The notes under the pieces were generated by a model. That model saw only the letters and a list, made by a program, of their open reading frames with translations. It had not been told where the DNA came from and did no database searches. Both the position numbers and the translations under genes were made by a program. 64,000 nt of DNA from Entomortierella parvispora (taxonomy: Eukaryota > Mortierellomycota > Mortierellomycetes > Mortierellales > Mortierellaceae), in NCBI GenBank assembly GCA_963573315.1, contig OY752143.1, positions 62,001 through 126,000 on the forward strand, in the 5' to 3' direction. Within the stretch, counting starts at the first letter, position 1; the number at the start of each line of letters is the position of its first letter. Shown one piece after another: positions 27,908 through 40,595 of the stretch.

Positions 27908-30900
27908 TTCAGTTGTTGCCAGGCAAGCGAGGGGGAGGGGTGGGAGCTGAATTGAAAGCGGGAGGCAGCGCATCAAGCGCATGGCCCGCTGCATTCCATC
28001 CCGCTCTGTTCTGGCAACGTGGTCAACGTTACACCGCGCGTGCGCATCGTTGCAGGCATTCGGGTGGAAACATCGGCGTGGGAAACTCGATCATCCGATC
28101 CCTTTGTTCCCCCTTTGGATCCATCCCCCTCCTATGGCGCGCTTCTTTCTTGTCGCGGGTCAATTGCACTGCTGGGAAGGGAGTGATTGGGGTGAGGATG
28201 ACTGTCCCTGCTGTCACTCCTTGCTTTCCGTTCGTGCCCCTTTCAATTGCGAACTGGACGGTGAAATACCAAATGACGACAACTTGCATGGCCTCCCCCA
28301 AGCGAAAAGAAAAAGAAAAGGACCAATTGCCTCCTGTATTTGCACCCTTGCTCTCAAGAAAGAAGGCATAGTACCTTCATAGCTTGTGCCCTTTTGCTGC
28401 CAGGCATTCTGCAAGTTCCGCTACTCTTTTACGCCAAAGGCGGTGGAAGAGCAATGAAGACAGCGACCTACGGGTCCAAGGCTGTTGTATGAATACATAT
28501 TGGAGCTGGGTAGAGGGCAGGTTACCGTGTCGGGACCATCCGAGAGCACGGTGTGGCACGGTCAATGGGAACCACGGTCGTCTTGCCCGTCGTGAAGGAA
28601 TAAGAGAGGGCCAGGAACAGACAAGCTCTCCGGGCCAATGAGATGAAAGTCCGCAGATAAGATATCTGCTGTTGCAATAAAAATATTGGGCTGTCATGCA
28701 GCTGAGCTACCTGTCCAAGGTACCCCCTGCTGTTGAGCAGCAGGAGAGTTGTGCTGCTGTGACACACTGGGCAATTAGTATACTGTGCCATGAACAGCTC
28801 TGGCGCATCGAAGGAACCCTAGAACCACTCAAACGCATTCCTACTGTCTACAAACAACAAAAGAGCCGGCAATCCGATTCTCACAATCGTCAGCTGGGCG
28901 AGAAAGGGTTGCACGCAGTCTCCTTGGACTGGGCGTAATAGTTCATTCTTTTTTGGAGAACTGGCCACTCGGTCATGTCTGTTTGACTGGCGGGCAGTCC
29001 GTGGGCGCTAGCAGTTCATTAGAAAATATTTATTGTTGAAAATTAAGAATAAAAAAAAGAGAGAGACAAAGTCTGGGTCTGGGCACGCCTCTTGGCCCCT
29101 GCTTTCTAGAGCTAGTGCCATGCGACGCTCATTCCCCCACTGGGCGTTTGTTTTCGCTCTGTTATAAAGGATAATTCATGCAGTTACCAAGAACAAAGTT
29201 CAGACTCTACCCAGCAGCAGAAGGCAGGAAGCTACTTTTGTTGTAGCTCTTCCAATTCGATATTGTCAATCATTTATCCATTGTCCGCTCAAAAGAACCC
29301 AAAAACAGATCGTGGACAAATAGGAGAAGTGCAGCAGCAGGTCAGGAAGCGGTGCCACAACCCGTTGGGAAAGGATCGCCCCTGAGTTGGTAATCTACAG
29401 CAGTAGCGATGGTCTACTGGAATACTGGACGTTCTTCAAAGGAGCATGGCGCCGGCGCAAGGTTTCGAAAACGAGGCGAGCTTGGCCAACACAGAGTTTT
29501 GATGGGGTGAAATACGTAAGAGACGAACAATTGCAGGCAACAGAAGGCCGATCGTACTAAAATGAAAAACAGCAACTACTGTAATCCACCCCTGACCAAC
29601 ACAAACAAAGTGGACCGTAAGTGTCACGGCTGCAGGAGGGGAGGGAAACCACCCCTCCCCTGGCCGCAACGTGGCTTTCCAAAAGGTCTGTGATGACTGA
29701 GCATCTAACAGAAACTATAACTCTGTGTCCAAGCGAAACATTGAGCACAACCGTACCGTGGGTTGTGTGTGTCAGGAGTGTCACTCCTTGCTGCTCTCTT
29801 ATGACTGTCTCGGTCCTTCTAGTCTTCTCAGCACTCGCTCAATTGCTCCCTCTTGCCTGTATGGTACCTCTGGATTCTTGGGGGGACTGGAGTCTGGGAC
29901 AGGAGAGGGGGAGTAAAGGTCTTTTCTTTCTCTCCCTTGCTCCTCTCTGTCTCCTCCTCTCTCTCTCTCTCTCTCAACGGCCATTTTGTTTTCGCTCTTG
30001 GTGACGGACAAACAGCGCGGCAAGTCCCACGGAGCGGGAGAAAGAAGGGGGAGGAGAAAAGGAAGAGGGGCAGTTCTCGTGCAACCACGGACGGACGAAG
30101 GATAAAGTCCCTGCTTCCCATCTTTTGTAGCAAACAGGCATACAAATAAACAAACAAACAATCATGACCAACAAACAAAATGAGCAGACAATAAAGCAAT
30201 TGTTGTCAGCTGCCCTTTCCTTGGGCTGTCAGTCTTTTTCTTTCCTTTCTTCCAAGGCGATCTAATGATGAATGGCGCACAGTGTGGTGAGGCCGCCAAA
30301 GGCCAGTGCTCAATTCATGTTTTTTTTTGTTAATTGCTCTGTGGTTCCATGAAAGGGCAAATAGGTGGAGGGTCAAAGTCCATTTGGAGGGATATCGATC
30401 AACAAAGAAAGAGGGAAAAAAAAAAATTAAAAACGTGGGCGGTCATTTCAACAAAGTGAACAAGACTGTGCGCCGACTATCGATTGCCCATTTTTTTTAG
30501 GGTGAGAGGGTGTTAGCGCGTGCGTGGTGGGAGCGTGCGTGGCAGGATGGATTGTGCGCTCCAAGGAACAACAGATGCACACACCCCGCCTGCCCATCAT
30601 CACAGGCAGGCAACAACAATGCAATACCACAACATCAACAACATCCTCTCGCCAAACCTGCTGTTGCATACATATCCAGTAAAGCCTGTCCTGGGGCAGT
30701 TCAACGACGGAAAAAAAAGGATGGGAAGGTGCTTGTGAGTCCACGTTTGTCACCCCCGCACTTTCTCGGGAGGGAGAGTTCGTGTGCACATCCCTGTCGT
30801 GGTCCAAGCACGGACGCAAAGTGCCGGGACCCGACGGGAATGACACACAAAAAAATCGTCCGTGGCAACTTTGCCTGTGAAAAATCAACGGAGAATGTAC

Positions 30901-32610
30901 CAAATCGGTGGGCAGACAGACAGACAACAACGCCATTATTTGCTCCAGTCGGGATTGACGGTCGTGTGTCTATGGGAAGCCAGCAAATCAACTCTGAATG
31001 AACTTGGTTTAGGGGCAAAATAGGTGCTCGTTTGCTCACCGCTGTCGTACACACACTTGGCATTGGCTGATAATTCGCGATGAAGAGGGAATAATAATAA
31101 TATGCAGTAGAGCAGCTCTATGCGACGACCATCGAAGACAAACGACAGGATGGCGAGAGCTGCTGTTGCCTGGACTGTGTGCCAATCCAGTCAAAACAGA
31201 CGTGCCTGGCCACAGAGGATTGTTTTACCCTCGCACAAGCAACCAATTGATCCAATTGATCGCGGTGCACGGAGGAGGAAAGAAAAAGAAAAACAAACCG
31301 AAAGAATGAAAGGAAAGGAGCGTGGCCCAGGAACCTGGCCAGTGCCGGTGGCGAAGCGTGGGTGACGAGAGGTCTCATGTAAGAGGACGGCGGTGATGTA
31401 GAGGTGGTGCTCGAATAGGATCGACCGGGATCTGTGTGTTTCAGGAACGACCACGAGCGAGGTCGAGGTTGAGGAGCCAAAGGACCAAGAGGATGAGGGA
31501 GAGATCCCCGGATTAGGAAACGAAGATAGAAAAGGGGGGCGGATGAAAGAGAGTTTTCGCTAAGTCGGCGGTGACGACGAAGGGCAGGACGGAAGTCCAA
31601 AGGACAAAGGACAAGGGAGGGCAGCGTGGACAGTGGGCAGTGGGCAGTGGGCAGTGGGCAGGGGTACAACAGGGGGTGTGCGGTGTGCACCGACGTCTTG
31701 TTTTTCCCGACTAGTTGCGTTAGTCGAGGTTTCTGTTCCCTGGCACACCCTCACCCGCCCTTATTGGCCATGTATTCAATCGGCCTCCATTCTATTGAAT
31801 CAAAATTTTGAATGCTGGCAAACGGGTGGACTGACCAAGTTCCTCTTGTTCCTCTAGTTCCTCCCATGGCCACAGGGCCTTCTTCCCTTGCGTGCGTCTC
31901 TCCTTTCCTTCCTTCCTCCTCGCTCCTTCTTCTTCTCCTTTTGCATCCTTCTGCTCTCTCTTCCTCTTTTTCTGATCACCCCACCCTTCCCGCATCTTGC
32001 ATTGGATCAGATCTCTGTCTTCCTGCCTTCTTTCCCTTGGCCGCACATTCAAACAACGACCGAGCTGACTCCTCTCCACTGATCTGCTCTCGACCCACGT
32101 TTTTTTTTCTTTGTTTTCTCTCTTTCTCTCCCCTGTCTCGCACCCGCTCTCCCTCTTGCTCTCTCTCTCATTCTTTCTTTATTCTCTGCCCTCTCTTCCT
32201 CTGACCCACTGCATCCCGTCCCATCCCATCTGTCCACATTGAATCCATTGCCTTGGATCTCTTTCTTGCTTTCTTGTTGATTCCTCTCCCTGGGTCCATT
32301 GACACTCTCAAGCACAACCGAACCACGCACGCACGCACGCACTCACACACAAACAAAAAGAAATAAGAGAAAAAATAATTTTCTCCCCTACAGTTCTTGC
32401 ATACTCTCACTCTCACTTTCACTCACATAAAAAAGGCGCACCACTGTTTCCCTCCTTGTGTGTTCCCCCCTCTTTCTCTTTTTTCTCTGCCCTTTTTTAT
32501 TCTCTTCTTTTGTCCATTCTTCTTCCTTCCTGCCTTTGGTTCAACCAACTCCATCTCGCTGTCGAATATCCCTCCCGCCCTCTCATTCTCTATATCCTGC
32601 CTGAACCATA
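27908..32610. other. 4.7 kb gene-free region and long CT-rich leader of the C2H2 factor
   Basis: No ORF set with conserved features and no structural RNA seen. ORFs of up to 190 codons (e.g. 31118-31690 minus) are low-complexity. The last ~750 bp (31860-32600) are strongly C/T-rich on the plus strand with (ACGC)n near 32326-32342, and form the promoter/leader of the zinc-finger gene. Long upstream regions of this kind are typical of developmentally regulated fungal transcription factors. Confidence 0.5.
31631..31658 (+). repeat. 7-bp tandem repeat, four units
   Basis: Four perfect copies of CAGTGGG followed by CAGGGG. Simple minisatellite in the gene-free region. Confidence 0.9.
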
Positions 32611-35513
32611 ATGATGGACATTCGAAGCATCCTCAACTCAGGATCCGATGCGCAGAAGCAACAGCACCTCGAGTTGGAGCGGCAGCAGCACCAAGGCCAA
32701 AAGAACGGACATCCAGACCACGACGAGAGCAGCAACAACGGCACCCACCACCACCACAGCAACCCAAACGGCGACGATCTTGATCTGGACCTGGATATCC
32801 ACCTGGACGACAATGGTGAGGACGACCTCGGAAACGAGAGCTCCTCGGACGCCGAAGGCACCGTCTCGGCCGAGCGTCCCTACGAATGTATCTGGGAAGA
32901 CTGCACAAAGTCCTTTTCTCGCCGGTCTGATCTGGCCCGCCACAGGCGCATCCACACCGGAGAGAGGTAATGAACCACACAAAATCCACTTCCTGCCCTT
33001 GTATTGTTCCTTCGTTCCTTCATGCTCCGTGCGATCTGCAGTATGTCCAAGCAGGGGCCTGCAGCCAGTCATCATGTGGCGATGATGATGACGGCCGCCG
33101 ACAGGAGATATTACCAGGCTCGAATCTGCCCGACTCGGAGTGGAAACGACACCACACTTCCTTGACGCATAGACAGCCGCAGATAGGGATCAAAGGGCCG
33201 ACCATGGCCCGTCCATGGTGACCAAGAATAGCGAGCAGACAGTGCGAGAGATTCATTTTGGTCACTTGCTCGACCTTCCCCCCTCTTCTCCACCTCATGC
33301 GCGTTGTTTCATGGACCACAACCACCTATCCACGCCACAAGAGCGAGCCATGTCCCCACCCCCAATGCTATGTTGTTTTCCCTCGGTGCGTGCTCCCCTT
33401 TTTGCTGACATCCAACCCTTGACTCCCTGCCTCAATAGACCTTACCAATGTGATTGGGCTGGCTGCGGAAAGCAGTTTATCCAGCGCTCGGCCTTGACCG
33501 TGCACTACCGAACCCACACTGGCGAGAGACCCCATGTGTGCGAGTACGAATCTTGTCAAAAGTCATTCAGCGACGTAAGTAGAGGACCATTCCCCTGCCT
33601 TGCGTCTTTTTTCCCTTTGCCCCTTCTGCTCCTTTTGTACCTCTGTATTCGTCCTGAACATTTGGACAATCGGCGTCAGGCGGTCCTCCATCGGCCAAAG
33701 CAAACACCCTCAACCACAACCCTGGCCACTCTGCCCTGCATCGGTGCCATCAAGGGCTTGGATGTGGTTCTGGCGGCAAATGCACTAATGAAACCTTGGG
33801 CCAACAACAATAACAACATCAGCGATGAACAACGACAAGCAAAGACCAGCAAACAATAACAACAACACCAACAACAACAGAACAACAGCAACAATCCCAC
33901 ATGAAAGCTCTTGTTGTCCCTGCCCATGCTCTCTGTCAGTTGGGCACTGTGCGCCGAGGAAGCACAAACCCCCTGATTTTTTTTCTGTTCTTGTGCGCAA
34001 TCATCTGGGGCACGGGGCACCTTTTTCTTTTTTGCAAGACAAGATGGACAGAGATCACAAACACTGACATTTCCTTCCCGCTCTTCTTCTCTGCAGTCGT
34101 CTTCGCTGGCCCGCCATCGCAGGACGCATACTGGAAAGAGGCCATATGTCTGCGAGCACCCCGGGTGCGGCAAGACCTTCACCCGCCGCACCACGCTAAC
34201 CCGCCACCAGAAAGGACACGAGCCAGACATCAAGAGCTTTATCAGGTACGGCTGTCAACCCCGAGAAATGGATTCGTAGACGCTGCGTCCGGTTGATGAT
34301 GCATGTTCAATTCGACTTACTCTTGTTTCTCTGCTCTTTTGTGCATCTTCTTAGCGAGAATCGAGAACAGCTTGCAGCAGCCGGTGTTCTGGATTCTCTC
34401 AGTTACAGCGCCAAAGTTGCAATCCCGCCCCACCGTCCACATTTGCAGCGGTCCCAGTCACACTCGATCGCGCACTCTTCCCCTCCATCGCCCAGTCCCA
34501 ACGGCTACCCATTGCCTCCTCTCCGTGCTACTGCTCCCCCCTCAAAGTACTTTGGAACGAGCTCACCCAGCGCCTTTCATCGTCATTCGCCTCCCAGCCC
34601 ATCAGGCTTTAACCATCCCTCGTCCTACCAGGCCGAGAACGGATTCAAGCGCTCGATGCACCAACACAGCAACAGCACTGACCAGGCCCCCGTGCACGGT
34701 CGCCATTATTCACAGGGTGGTCATCAACAACACCACTCGGACCACGGCCATCATGAAATGTCCTCCTCCTTGCCCTCTCACTTTCATATGCACCCTTCGC
34801 AGTCAAGACCGATGCGCTGGGAACCTCAGGGTCCTAACGGCCAGAACAAGGGTCGTACAATGAGCGGGAGCCCAAAATCAGAAGCTGAGCCCATGGATGT
34901 GACAATGTCTTCGTCCCTGCCCACGCTGCCCTCTGTCGGTTCGGGCTACCAGCAGCAGCCTGCCCTGTCATTTGCGCACCATTCCGCATCTCCTGTATCT
35001 CAGCGCCATGCCGTGCCTCCCAGCCATCATCATCAGCAGCACCCTCACCCACAGCATCATCACCGCCATCAACATTCACAGGATTATGGTACTTCACCTC
35101 TCTCGACCTCATCTCCCTCAAGCGAGAGTCATGGATACGAGCACAGTCGGGGATACAGCGAGAACCACGGACATGACCCTCGTCATCAACACTCGCACTC
35201 TAGCTCATTTTCGCAATCGAGCGCGTCTAGTCCCGGATCGTATTCGCAATCTTTCCCAAACTACTCGCATATGCATCATCATCCTCAGCATCACTCTCAT
35301 AGTGGTTCGCCCGGTCCTCAGCATACGCCTCAGTCAGGGCACCATCATTATTCGTCGTCACCTTCATCTTCTTCCTATTTCCAATCACACGGTGGGGCTC
35401 AGGGCTCGCAGCTTCCTTATCAGCAACAGCACAGTAATGGGCATCATGCTTCGTCATCGCTGGACGATCGACGGTTTCATTCTGCACCCATCCCTGTTCG
35501 AAACCGGCCATGA
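32611..35513 (+). CDS. Four-finger C2H2 transcription factor
   Basis: Exons 32611-32966, 33439-33574, 34097-34245, 34355-35513 encode 599 residues (598 if the second ATG at 32614 is used). It begins MMDIRSILN, a short hydrophobic N-terminal motif. A Gln/His and acidic stretch ([17 protein letters not shown]) precedes four C2H2 fingers with linkers HTGERPY, HTGERPH and [71 protein letters not shown]. The rest is low-complexity Ser/Pro/His/Gln with many SP sites. Introns interrupt the finger array between and within fingers; introns 1 and 2 are 472 and 522 bp. Its targets cannot be told from sequence. The very long CT-rich leader suggests transcriptional or translational control. Confidence 0.92.
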
Positions 35514-36319
35514 TAAATACGATTTCGTTTAGAAAGGAGGGAACATCAAGTGTTTCCCGGATACCAGACCTCAGGGCACAAAAGTCAGAGAGGTCCTTTC
35601 TCTCTTTCTTTCACTACCTTTATTATTACTTTTTTTTTTCTTTCTCTTGCTCGCTCCCTCTCTCACTCGCCATTTATCTCCACCCACATTTCCTTTGTGT
35701 ATATTCTGCCTTTTCTTCCTCTTTCCTCGTTTTCTTTTCTCTTTTTGCTTTTCTTTTTTTACTTCGCAACTCCAAAATGCAATTGCAAACCAACGTCAAC
35801 TCCCAAAAAAAAAATGCACACACCTCCTATAATAATATCCTGTTGGTAAATAAAAAACATACATTAATTCACGAGATGTCAACCAAAGGAAGAACGGACC
35901 AACAAAGTTCAGGGAACGGATAGACCAGCTTGTGGTTGTGTGTGTCTGTGCGTGTGCACCTTGAGGATTTGAAGAGATGTGGTTTCGATGTGATTGTAAG
36001 TGGCGGGAAACTTCTGGTCCAGAGAGAACGTGGCCTGTGCGCAAGCTCTTTCGTGCACACGCTCACATGGCCTGGCAACCTGAGAACGCGTATCGCGCCT
36101 GATTCCTCACTCTTTCCCATCTTGTAGGATGCCTATCTTCTCCTTCTTCTCCACCCTCCCCTCCCTCTATCCATCCCCATTTCGAATGCTGTTTCTGCTT
36201 CCTTTTCTTCTCCAGCTTCTAATTCTTCCTATGGTTTCTCCTACTTCCTCTCCTGCTGCCCTTGGTTTATGTTAGGCCAATCATGCCCTAAACTCTCAGA
36301 GTTATGATGGCAGATTGTT
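35514..36319. other. Convergent 3' region of the C2H2 factor and the GT17-like gene
   Basis: 806 bp, C/T-rich with A-runs near 35805-35815 and AATAAAAAACAT near 35850. No gene seen. Confidence 0.5.
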
Positions 36320-37897
36320 TTATTCTCCTTCCTCCACATTCTCTTCTCCTGTGGGGGCGCTAGAATCAACATCCATAAAACCAGCATTCGGCCGGCCTTT
36401 GCGACTGAGCAGAAACATGAATCGTTCCTTGTTATCAAAGATAAAGTCTGGCACATCCTCGTTCTCTGGCTCAAAGGTCACAGACGCGTCCGATTCGCCA
36501 GAGCTGTTGACGACTGGTTCAATCAAGTCAAGGCCTTGCTGATAGCTGCTCAGGATCCATTCGTTCTTCAAAATGTTGGGCTGTCGATTGCCGAGTTCAG
36601 AGTCCAAGTTGATCATCTCCTGGATTGCCTTCTTGGTCTGATTCAATGTCGAAAAACACCAATGACATTGTTGACATTGAGAAGTGTGCGAGGGCAAAGT
36701 ATCCATATTCTGTTGCTCGCTCAGCATTTGACCTGCCCAACGGTAATGATCCAAAGCGAGTTCCTGGGTTCGATCTCGTTGAGGGTATGAGGAATTTTCC
36801 CATACAGGCGACTTTACTTCTCTGTACCGTATCATCACCGGACTTTTTCCCACATCTGCCGGTCGCGTTTCTTTCCATTGTTGTGCTGAATTCAGTCGAA
36901 ACTCGAAAGAATACCGATATTCATCACAGCCGAGTCGAATCATATCGCCATCTGATTCTGGGAACCCAACCAAGAGTCGTCGACCTGCCTCTGTCGTTGG
37001 ATCTGGGTTCTTGACCATCTGAATGAACCCAGGTCGGACCCATTGTTGTAGTTCGGGCGAGACCAGGATCCAATCCCCTTCCTGAGGTTTCGAGGTCTCA
37101 ATGGCGAGCGCAAAGCCACGGTCTCGTGTCCAAGCTCTTGCAATGGCGGTGGAGGAAGGCGAACCAAGTCTGACCTCGTATTCCTCAGTGTCGTTGGCCG
37201 ACATCTTGGGCAAGATGAGATGAATGATCTTGTTTCGAAAAGGCCTGAACCTCAGCTCGTTGGCAAGAAAGTTTTGTGGAGGTGGCTCCGGAGAATAGTT
37301 GGGTTCAATAAGATAAAAAACGTCCACAACATCATACAACTCGTTTAGGCGGATCTCCAAGTCATCCAGAGTCTGGTCGTCGCTGTCCAATACAATAAAA
37401 TCAAAGACTCGAGTCTGCTCCTCGATCGAATATATGGCAAAAGATTCCTCTGATTCTGTTTCTGTTGTTGTTGCTGGGGCAGGATTGCTGTGTAGCTGCG
37501 AATTGGGCACGAAGATCCATTCTTTCACTGTTCTTGAGAATGGTGAGAGAGCAGAGCTGGCCGCGACCAAGACTCGTTCAATTTCTGGCAAGTTCGAGTC
37601 GAGTCGACTGCGTATCTCTTGAAGGTTCTCCAGAGCCGAGAAAATGTCGTTTTCCAGCTCTTTGGCCCGATCCAGTCGATTCTTGTATTCCGTCTTGAAC
37701 GTTTGCTTTTGTTGGTGGTCCTCCAGAAGTGATGGTTCTGTAGCAGGGGCCAGGAGTGAGGTATCGAACATGTCATTTAGAATATGAACGAGTGAGAGCG
37801 CGACAATGAGACCTAAAGTGACCAGGGCTTTCACCGAGAAGGACTTTGAGCGCAGGGAAGCGAGGAGACCAGTCGAAGGGTCATCTCCATCCGCCAT
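36320..37897 (-). CDS. GT17-like type II membrane glycosyltransferase, DxD motif apparently lost
   Basis: Intronless, 525 residues. A cytosolic tail and one membrane anchor (about residues 23-40, SVKALVTLGLIVALSLVHIL) give type II Golgi-type topology, followed by a coiled stem. The lumenal domain resembles GT17 (MGAT3, bisecting GlcNAc transferase): RVFDFIVLDSD...LEIRLNELYDVVDVFYLIE, FRPFRNKIIHLIL, GDWILVSPEL, DEYRYSFEFR, and QCQQCHWCFSTLNQTKKAIQEM. Where family members have an acidic DMDEIP-type motif after GDxxxV, this protein reads SPELQQW, so metal binding may be lost. The start at 37897 gives the short pre-anchor tail; upstream in-frame sequence is Arg-rich leader. Divergent with the sugar kinase at 38200. 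Confidence 0.75.
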   Translation of the reverse strand: MADGDDPSTGLLASLRSKSFSVKALVTLGLIVALSLVHILNDMFDTSLLAPATEPSLLEDHQQKQTFKTEYKNRLDRAKELENDIFSALENLQEIRSRLDSNLPEIERVLVAASSALSPFSRTVKEWIFVPNSQLHSNPAPATTTETESEESFAIYSIEEQTRVFDFIVLDSDDQTLDDLEIRLNELYDVVDVFYLIEPNYSPEPPPQNFLANELRFRPFRNKIIHLILPKMSANDTEEYEVRLGSPSSTAIARAWTRDRGFALAIETSKPQEGDWILVSPELQQWVRPGFIQMVKNPDPTTEAGRRLLVGFPESDGDMIRLGCDEYRYSFEFRLNSAQQWKETRPADVGKSPVMIRYREVKSPVWENSSYPQRDRTQELALDHYRWAGQMLSEQQNMDTLPSHTSQCQQCHWCFSTLNQTKKAIQEMINLDSELGNRQPNILKNEWILSSYQQGLDLIEPVVNSSGESDASVTFEPENEDVPDFIFDNKERFMFLLSRKGRPNAGFMDVDSSAPTGEENVEEGE

Positions 37898-38199
37898 GAC
37901 TTTTATTCCTGGGGTGTGCTGGGTGGACAAGACTGATATATGGAGGAGAAAGAGAAGAGAGGAGGAGACATTCTCGAGTGCGCGCCAGTCTCCTTTTTTC
38001 CTCCTTCCTCTGCGTCGGGGTCGGGGTTGCACCCTTAAGATTTTCACGCGTCTCTGGCGACATGCATGCATGGGCTTTCGCCCTCGGGTCTGCATTTCCC
38101 TCATTGCCTGTTCATTCATTCCAGCCTCTGTTCGTCTACATTCCTCCATCCCTCTCTTCTTCTTCTTTTTCCTTGCTCAAAGTCCAGTCTTCCTGCGTA
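37898..38199. promoter_or_regulatory. Bidirectional promoter of GT17-like and GHMP kinase genes
   Basis: 302 bp between the two start codons. It contains a TGCATGCA palindrome at 38063-38070. The right half is C/T-rich on the plus strand. Shared use would co-regulate a glycosyltransferase and a sugar kinase. Confidence 0.6.
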
Positions 38200-40431
38200 A
38201 TGCTCCTAAACACTACGCAGAGCAAGCAGCCCGACTCGCTTTCGGCAAAACAAGACATGCAAGGCACGCAAGACCAACCACCGCGCCCCTCGTCGCTGTT
38301 GTTCGTGATCCATCCCTCTGCTGCTTCAACCCCATCTTCTTCATCAGCAGCCAAGGTACCTCGTGGCACTTTTGTCTATGCATCTGCTCCAGCCAGGATC
38401 GATCTCTGTGGTGGATGGACAGACACGATTCCTATCACGTAAAGTTTCTGCTCCAGCTGAACTGAATCCAGGCAAAGAATCGTTCGGATACTGATTTCTC
38501 TCTTCTTTCTCTCTCTCTCTCTCTCTCTCCGTCTCTCTGTTGTCTTGGCCCCATAGTCATGAGCACGGCGGTCGCGTTGTAAATGTAGCCGTGAATGTGA
38601 ACGACCAGGTAAGCTGGGTGGTTTGAACATGGACAGGGCAAGAGACATGCCAGAGGGCGAAGTAAAATTAACTTTTTTTTGTTCTTCTTGCTTCTTTTCC
38701 CTCGGAAAAAGGCTCCGTACACTGTCAGGGCTCGTCGAACAGAAGCGTGAGTTGTTTGTTTGGCTGGCCACGCATTGTTCTGTCCAACCCCACACACACG
38801 CCAGGCAGGGTACTTTTCAAAAACAGAGCAAACAACCGAGGGCAAAAAAAAAGAGAGAGCTCCCACGGCCCCAGCCTGGTTTCGGCCATTTGATGGTTTC
38901 TCTTGTTCACATGGAGTCTTCCTTCCTTTTCCCGTCCTGTCACTTTTAGTCTAATTCTGTCATTGTCGTACGATGCCAATGTTCCACCAGAACATTACCA
39001 TTCTTTGGAGCAGCTTCGAGACCATGCCGATCCCACTGTCCCCTGTGCATTGCTCAAAGCCTCTGTGGTGGCGTCGGGGATCTTGGGTATCACAGGGACG
39101 CGTCATGATGACGGCAAGGTCTCCGAGGATGCGTCTTCTCTTCCTCCGATAAGAACCATGGCCGAGTTATTGAAGCGAGCAGGCGGTGGGTTGGAGTTGG
39201 TGGTGCGCTCTTTGTTGCCAGTTGGATCAGGTAAAGCGTCTCTTTCCATTCACAGTAGGATATTGACATACATGTCCCTCTGCTAATTGTGTATATCCTA
39301 TTCTTTCACACGCGTTTTTTTTTAATCCGAGGCATGGGAACAAGTAGTATCTTGGCGGCTGCCATCTTGGCGGTGCTTAAAACGCTTATGGGCGAGCCAT
39401 ATACAATGGAGGATCTTGTCTACCTGACTCTGGACGTGGAGCAAATGATGAACACTGGTAAAGAAAAGTGGTAAAGGGCTGCTGGGTTGTTGTAAACCCT
39501 TTCTTTAGGTCAGCACTCTGACTTGTCCTTCGTATCCTTATACACCAAAGGTGGTGGGTGGCAGGATCAAGTTGGAGGAATCTATCCAGGATTCAAGGTC
39601 GGAACTTGTCAACTGGGACTCCCCATAAAAGTAAGCGCACCTTTTTCATTCTGACAAGAGTCGCTGCAGTGACGAATGAGTGTAATTAACCAGTTCTATT
39701 CTCCCCTGCAATTCTTTCTAGATCAAGACAACCCCGATCGAGGTGACTGACACGTTCCTAGACGAGTTTGATTCCAGATTGCTGTTGATATACACTGGGC
39801 AGACACGTCTAGCCAAAAACCTGTTACAGACTGTCCTGATGAATTGGACTAGCCGGGATCCCAAAATTGTCGAGACTATGGATCGACTCGTCCGTGATGC
39901 CGAGCAATGTGAGCAAGCGTTACAAAAAGGTAAGAGAGAAAAAGCAAACTAACAATCCAGGGATGAAAGGAGAGCTGGATTTGGCGTTATGGGCAAGCAT
40001 CTTGACACCGTCTTTTAACCCCATCCATTTTTCAACTCCAATGAAAAGGCGAATTCGACGTAGTCGGCACTCTGCTGACTCGATATTTTTCCGATAAACG
40101 ACTTCTTTCAAGGACAACATTGCACCATCCGCCAAGTGTTGGCAGACTGTTGCAGCATCTGGGTCCATTTATCGAGGGCGCTTCCTTGGCCGGCGCTGGC
40201 GGCGGTGGATTCTTGGTTGCCCTCTTACGACCCAATCTAGACCGTGATAAAGTCCTTTCGACAGTCCGAAAGGCCATGAGACAAGAGGATCAAGAGCGCA
40301 ATGGGACAGTGGAACAACAGGGGACTTCTCAAGAAACAGAGGAGGAAGTAGATGTACATGGAGGAATGTGGTCTTGGAAGGCCTCAATTGCGAGAACGGG
40401 CCTTGTTGTCAGTGTGGGCCACGAGTGCTGA
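38200..40431 (+). CDS. GHMP sugar kinase (L-fucokinase/heptose-kinase type)
   Basis: Phosphorylates a sugar at the anomeric position if like its relatives. Exons 38200-38438, 38557-38608, 38712-38746, 38950-39230, 39332-39457, 39551-39630, 39722-39929, 40049-40431 give 467 residues; all phases agree. GHMP motif 1 is SAPARIDLCGGWTDT, followed by HEHGGRVVNVAVNVN. Motif 2 (ATP loop) is PVGSGMGTSS (about residues 198-207), GGWQDQVGGIYPG follows, and motif 3 is SLAGAGGGGF (about 386-395). This matches the kinase half of L-fucokinase and bacterial heptose-1-kinases. The pyrophosphorylase-like N-terminal domain of animal/plant fucokinases is absent: the N-terminus is a short Ser-rich extension. A (CT)n tract fills intron 1. 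Substrate (L-fucose, a heptose or another aldose) is not determined. Confidence 0.88.
38506..38529 (+). repeat. (CT)n microsatellite in GHMP kinase intron 1
   Basis: About twelve CT units lie within the 118-bp first intron, upstream of the CCCCATAG acceptor, and may serve as an extended polypyrimidine tract. Confidence 0.85.
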
Positions 40432-40595
40432 TCAATAAATCGACCGAAAGAGTTTTTTTTTCTTCTTTATTAGAGTAAATGTGAGTGAGAAAGAGAAAGG
40501 GAGAGAAAAGGAGAAAATGAGAACATGAGCGTGGGGGAAAGAAGGATGAGATGCAAAAAAAAAAAGAAAGAAATGTTCATAACCCGATTTGTCTC

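Noticed and set aside
28384-30200. Several 60-130-codon ORFs on both strands
   Set aside because: Overlapping in many frames, rich in Cys/Ser/Leu as expected from CT-rich non-coding DNA; no conserved blocks.
31118-31690. 190-codon minus-strand ORF
   Set aside because: Low-complexity Ser/Pro/Leu/Phe sequence overlapping a 7-bp minisatellite, with no splice partner and no conserved motif.
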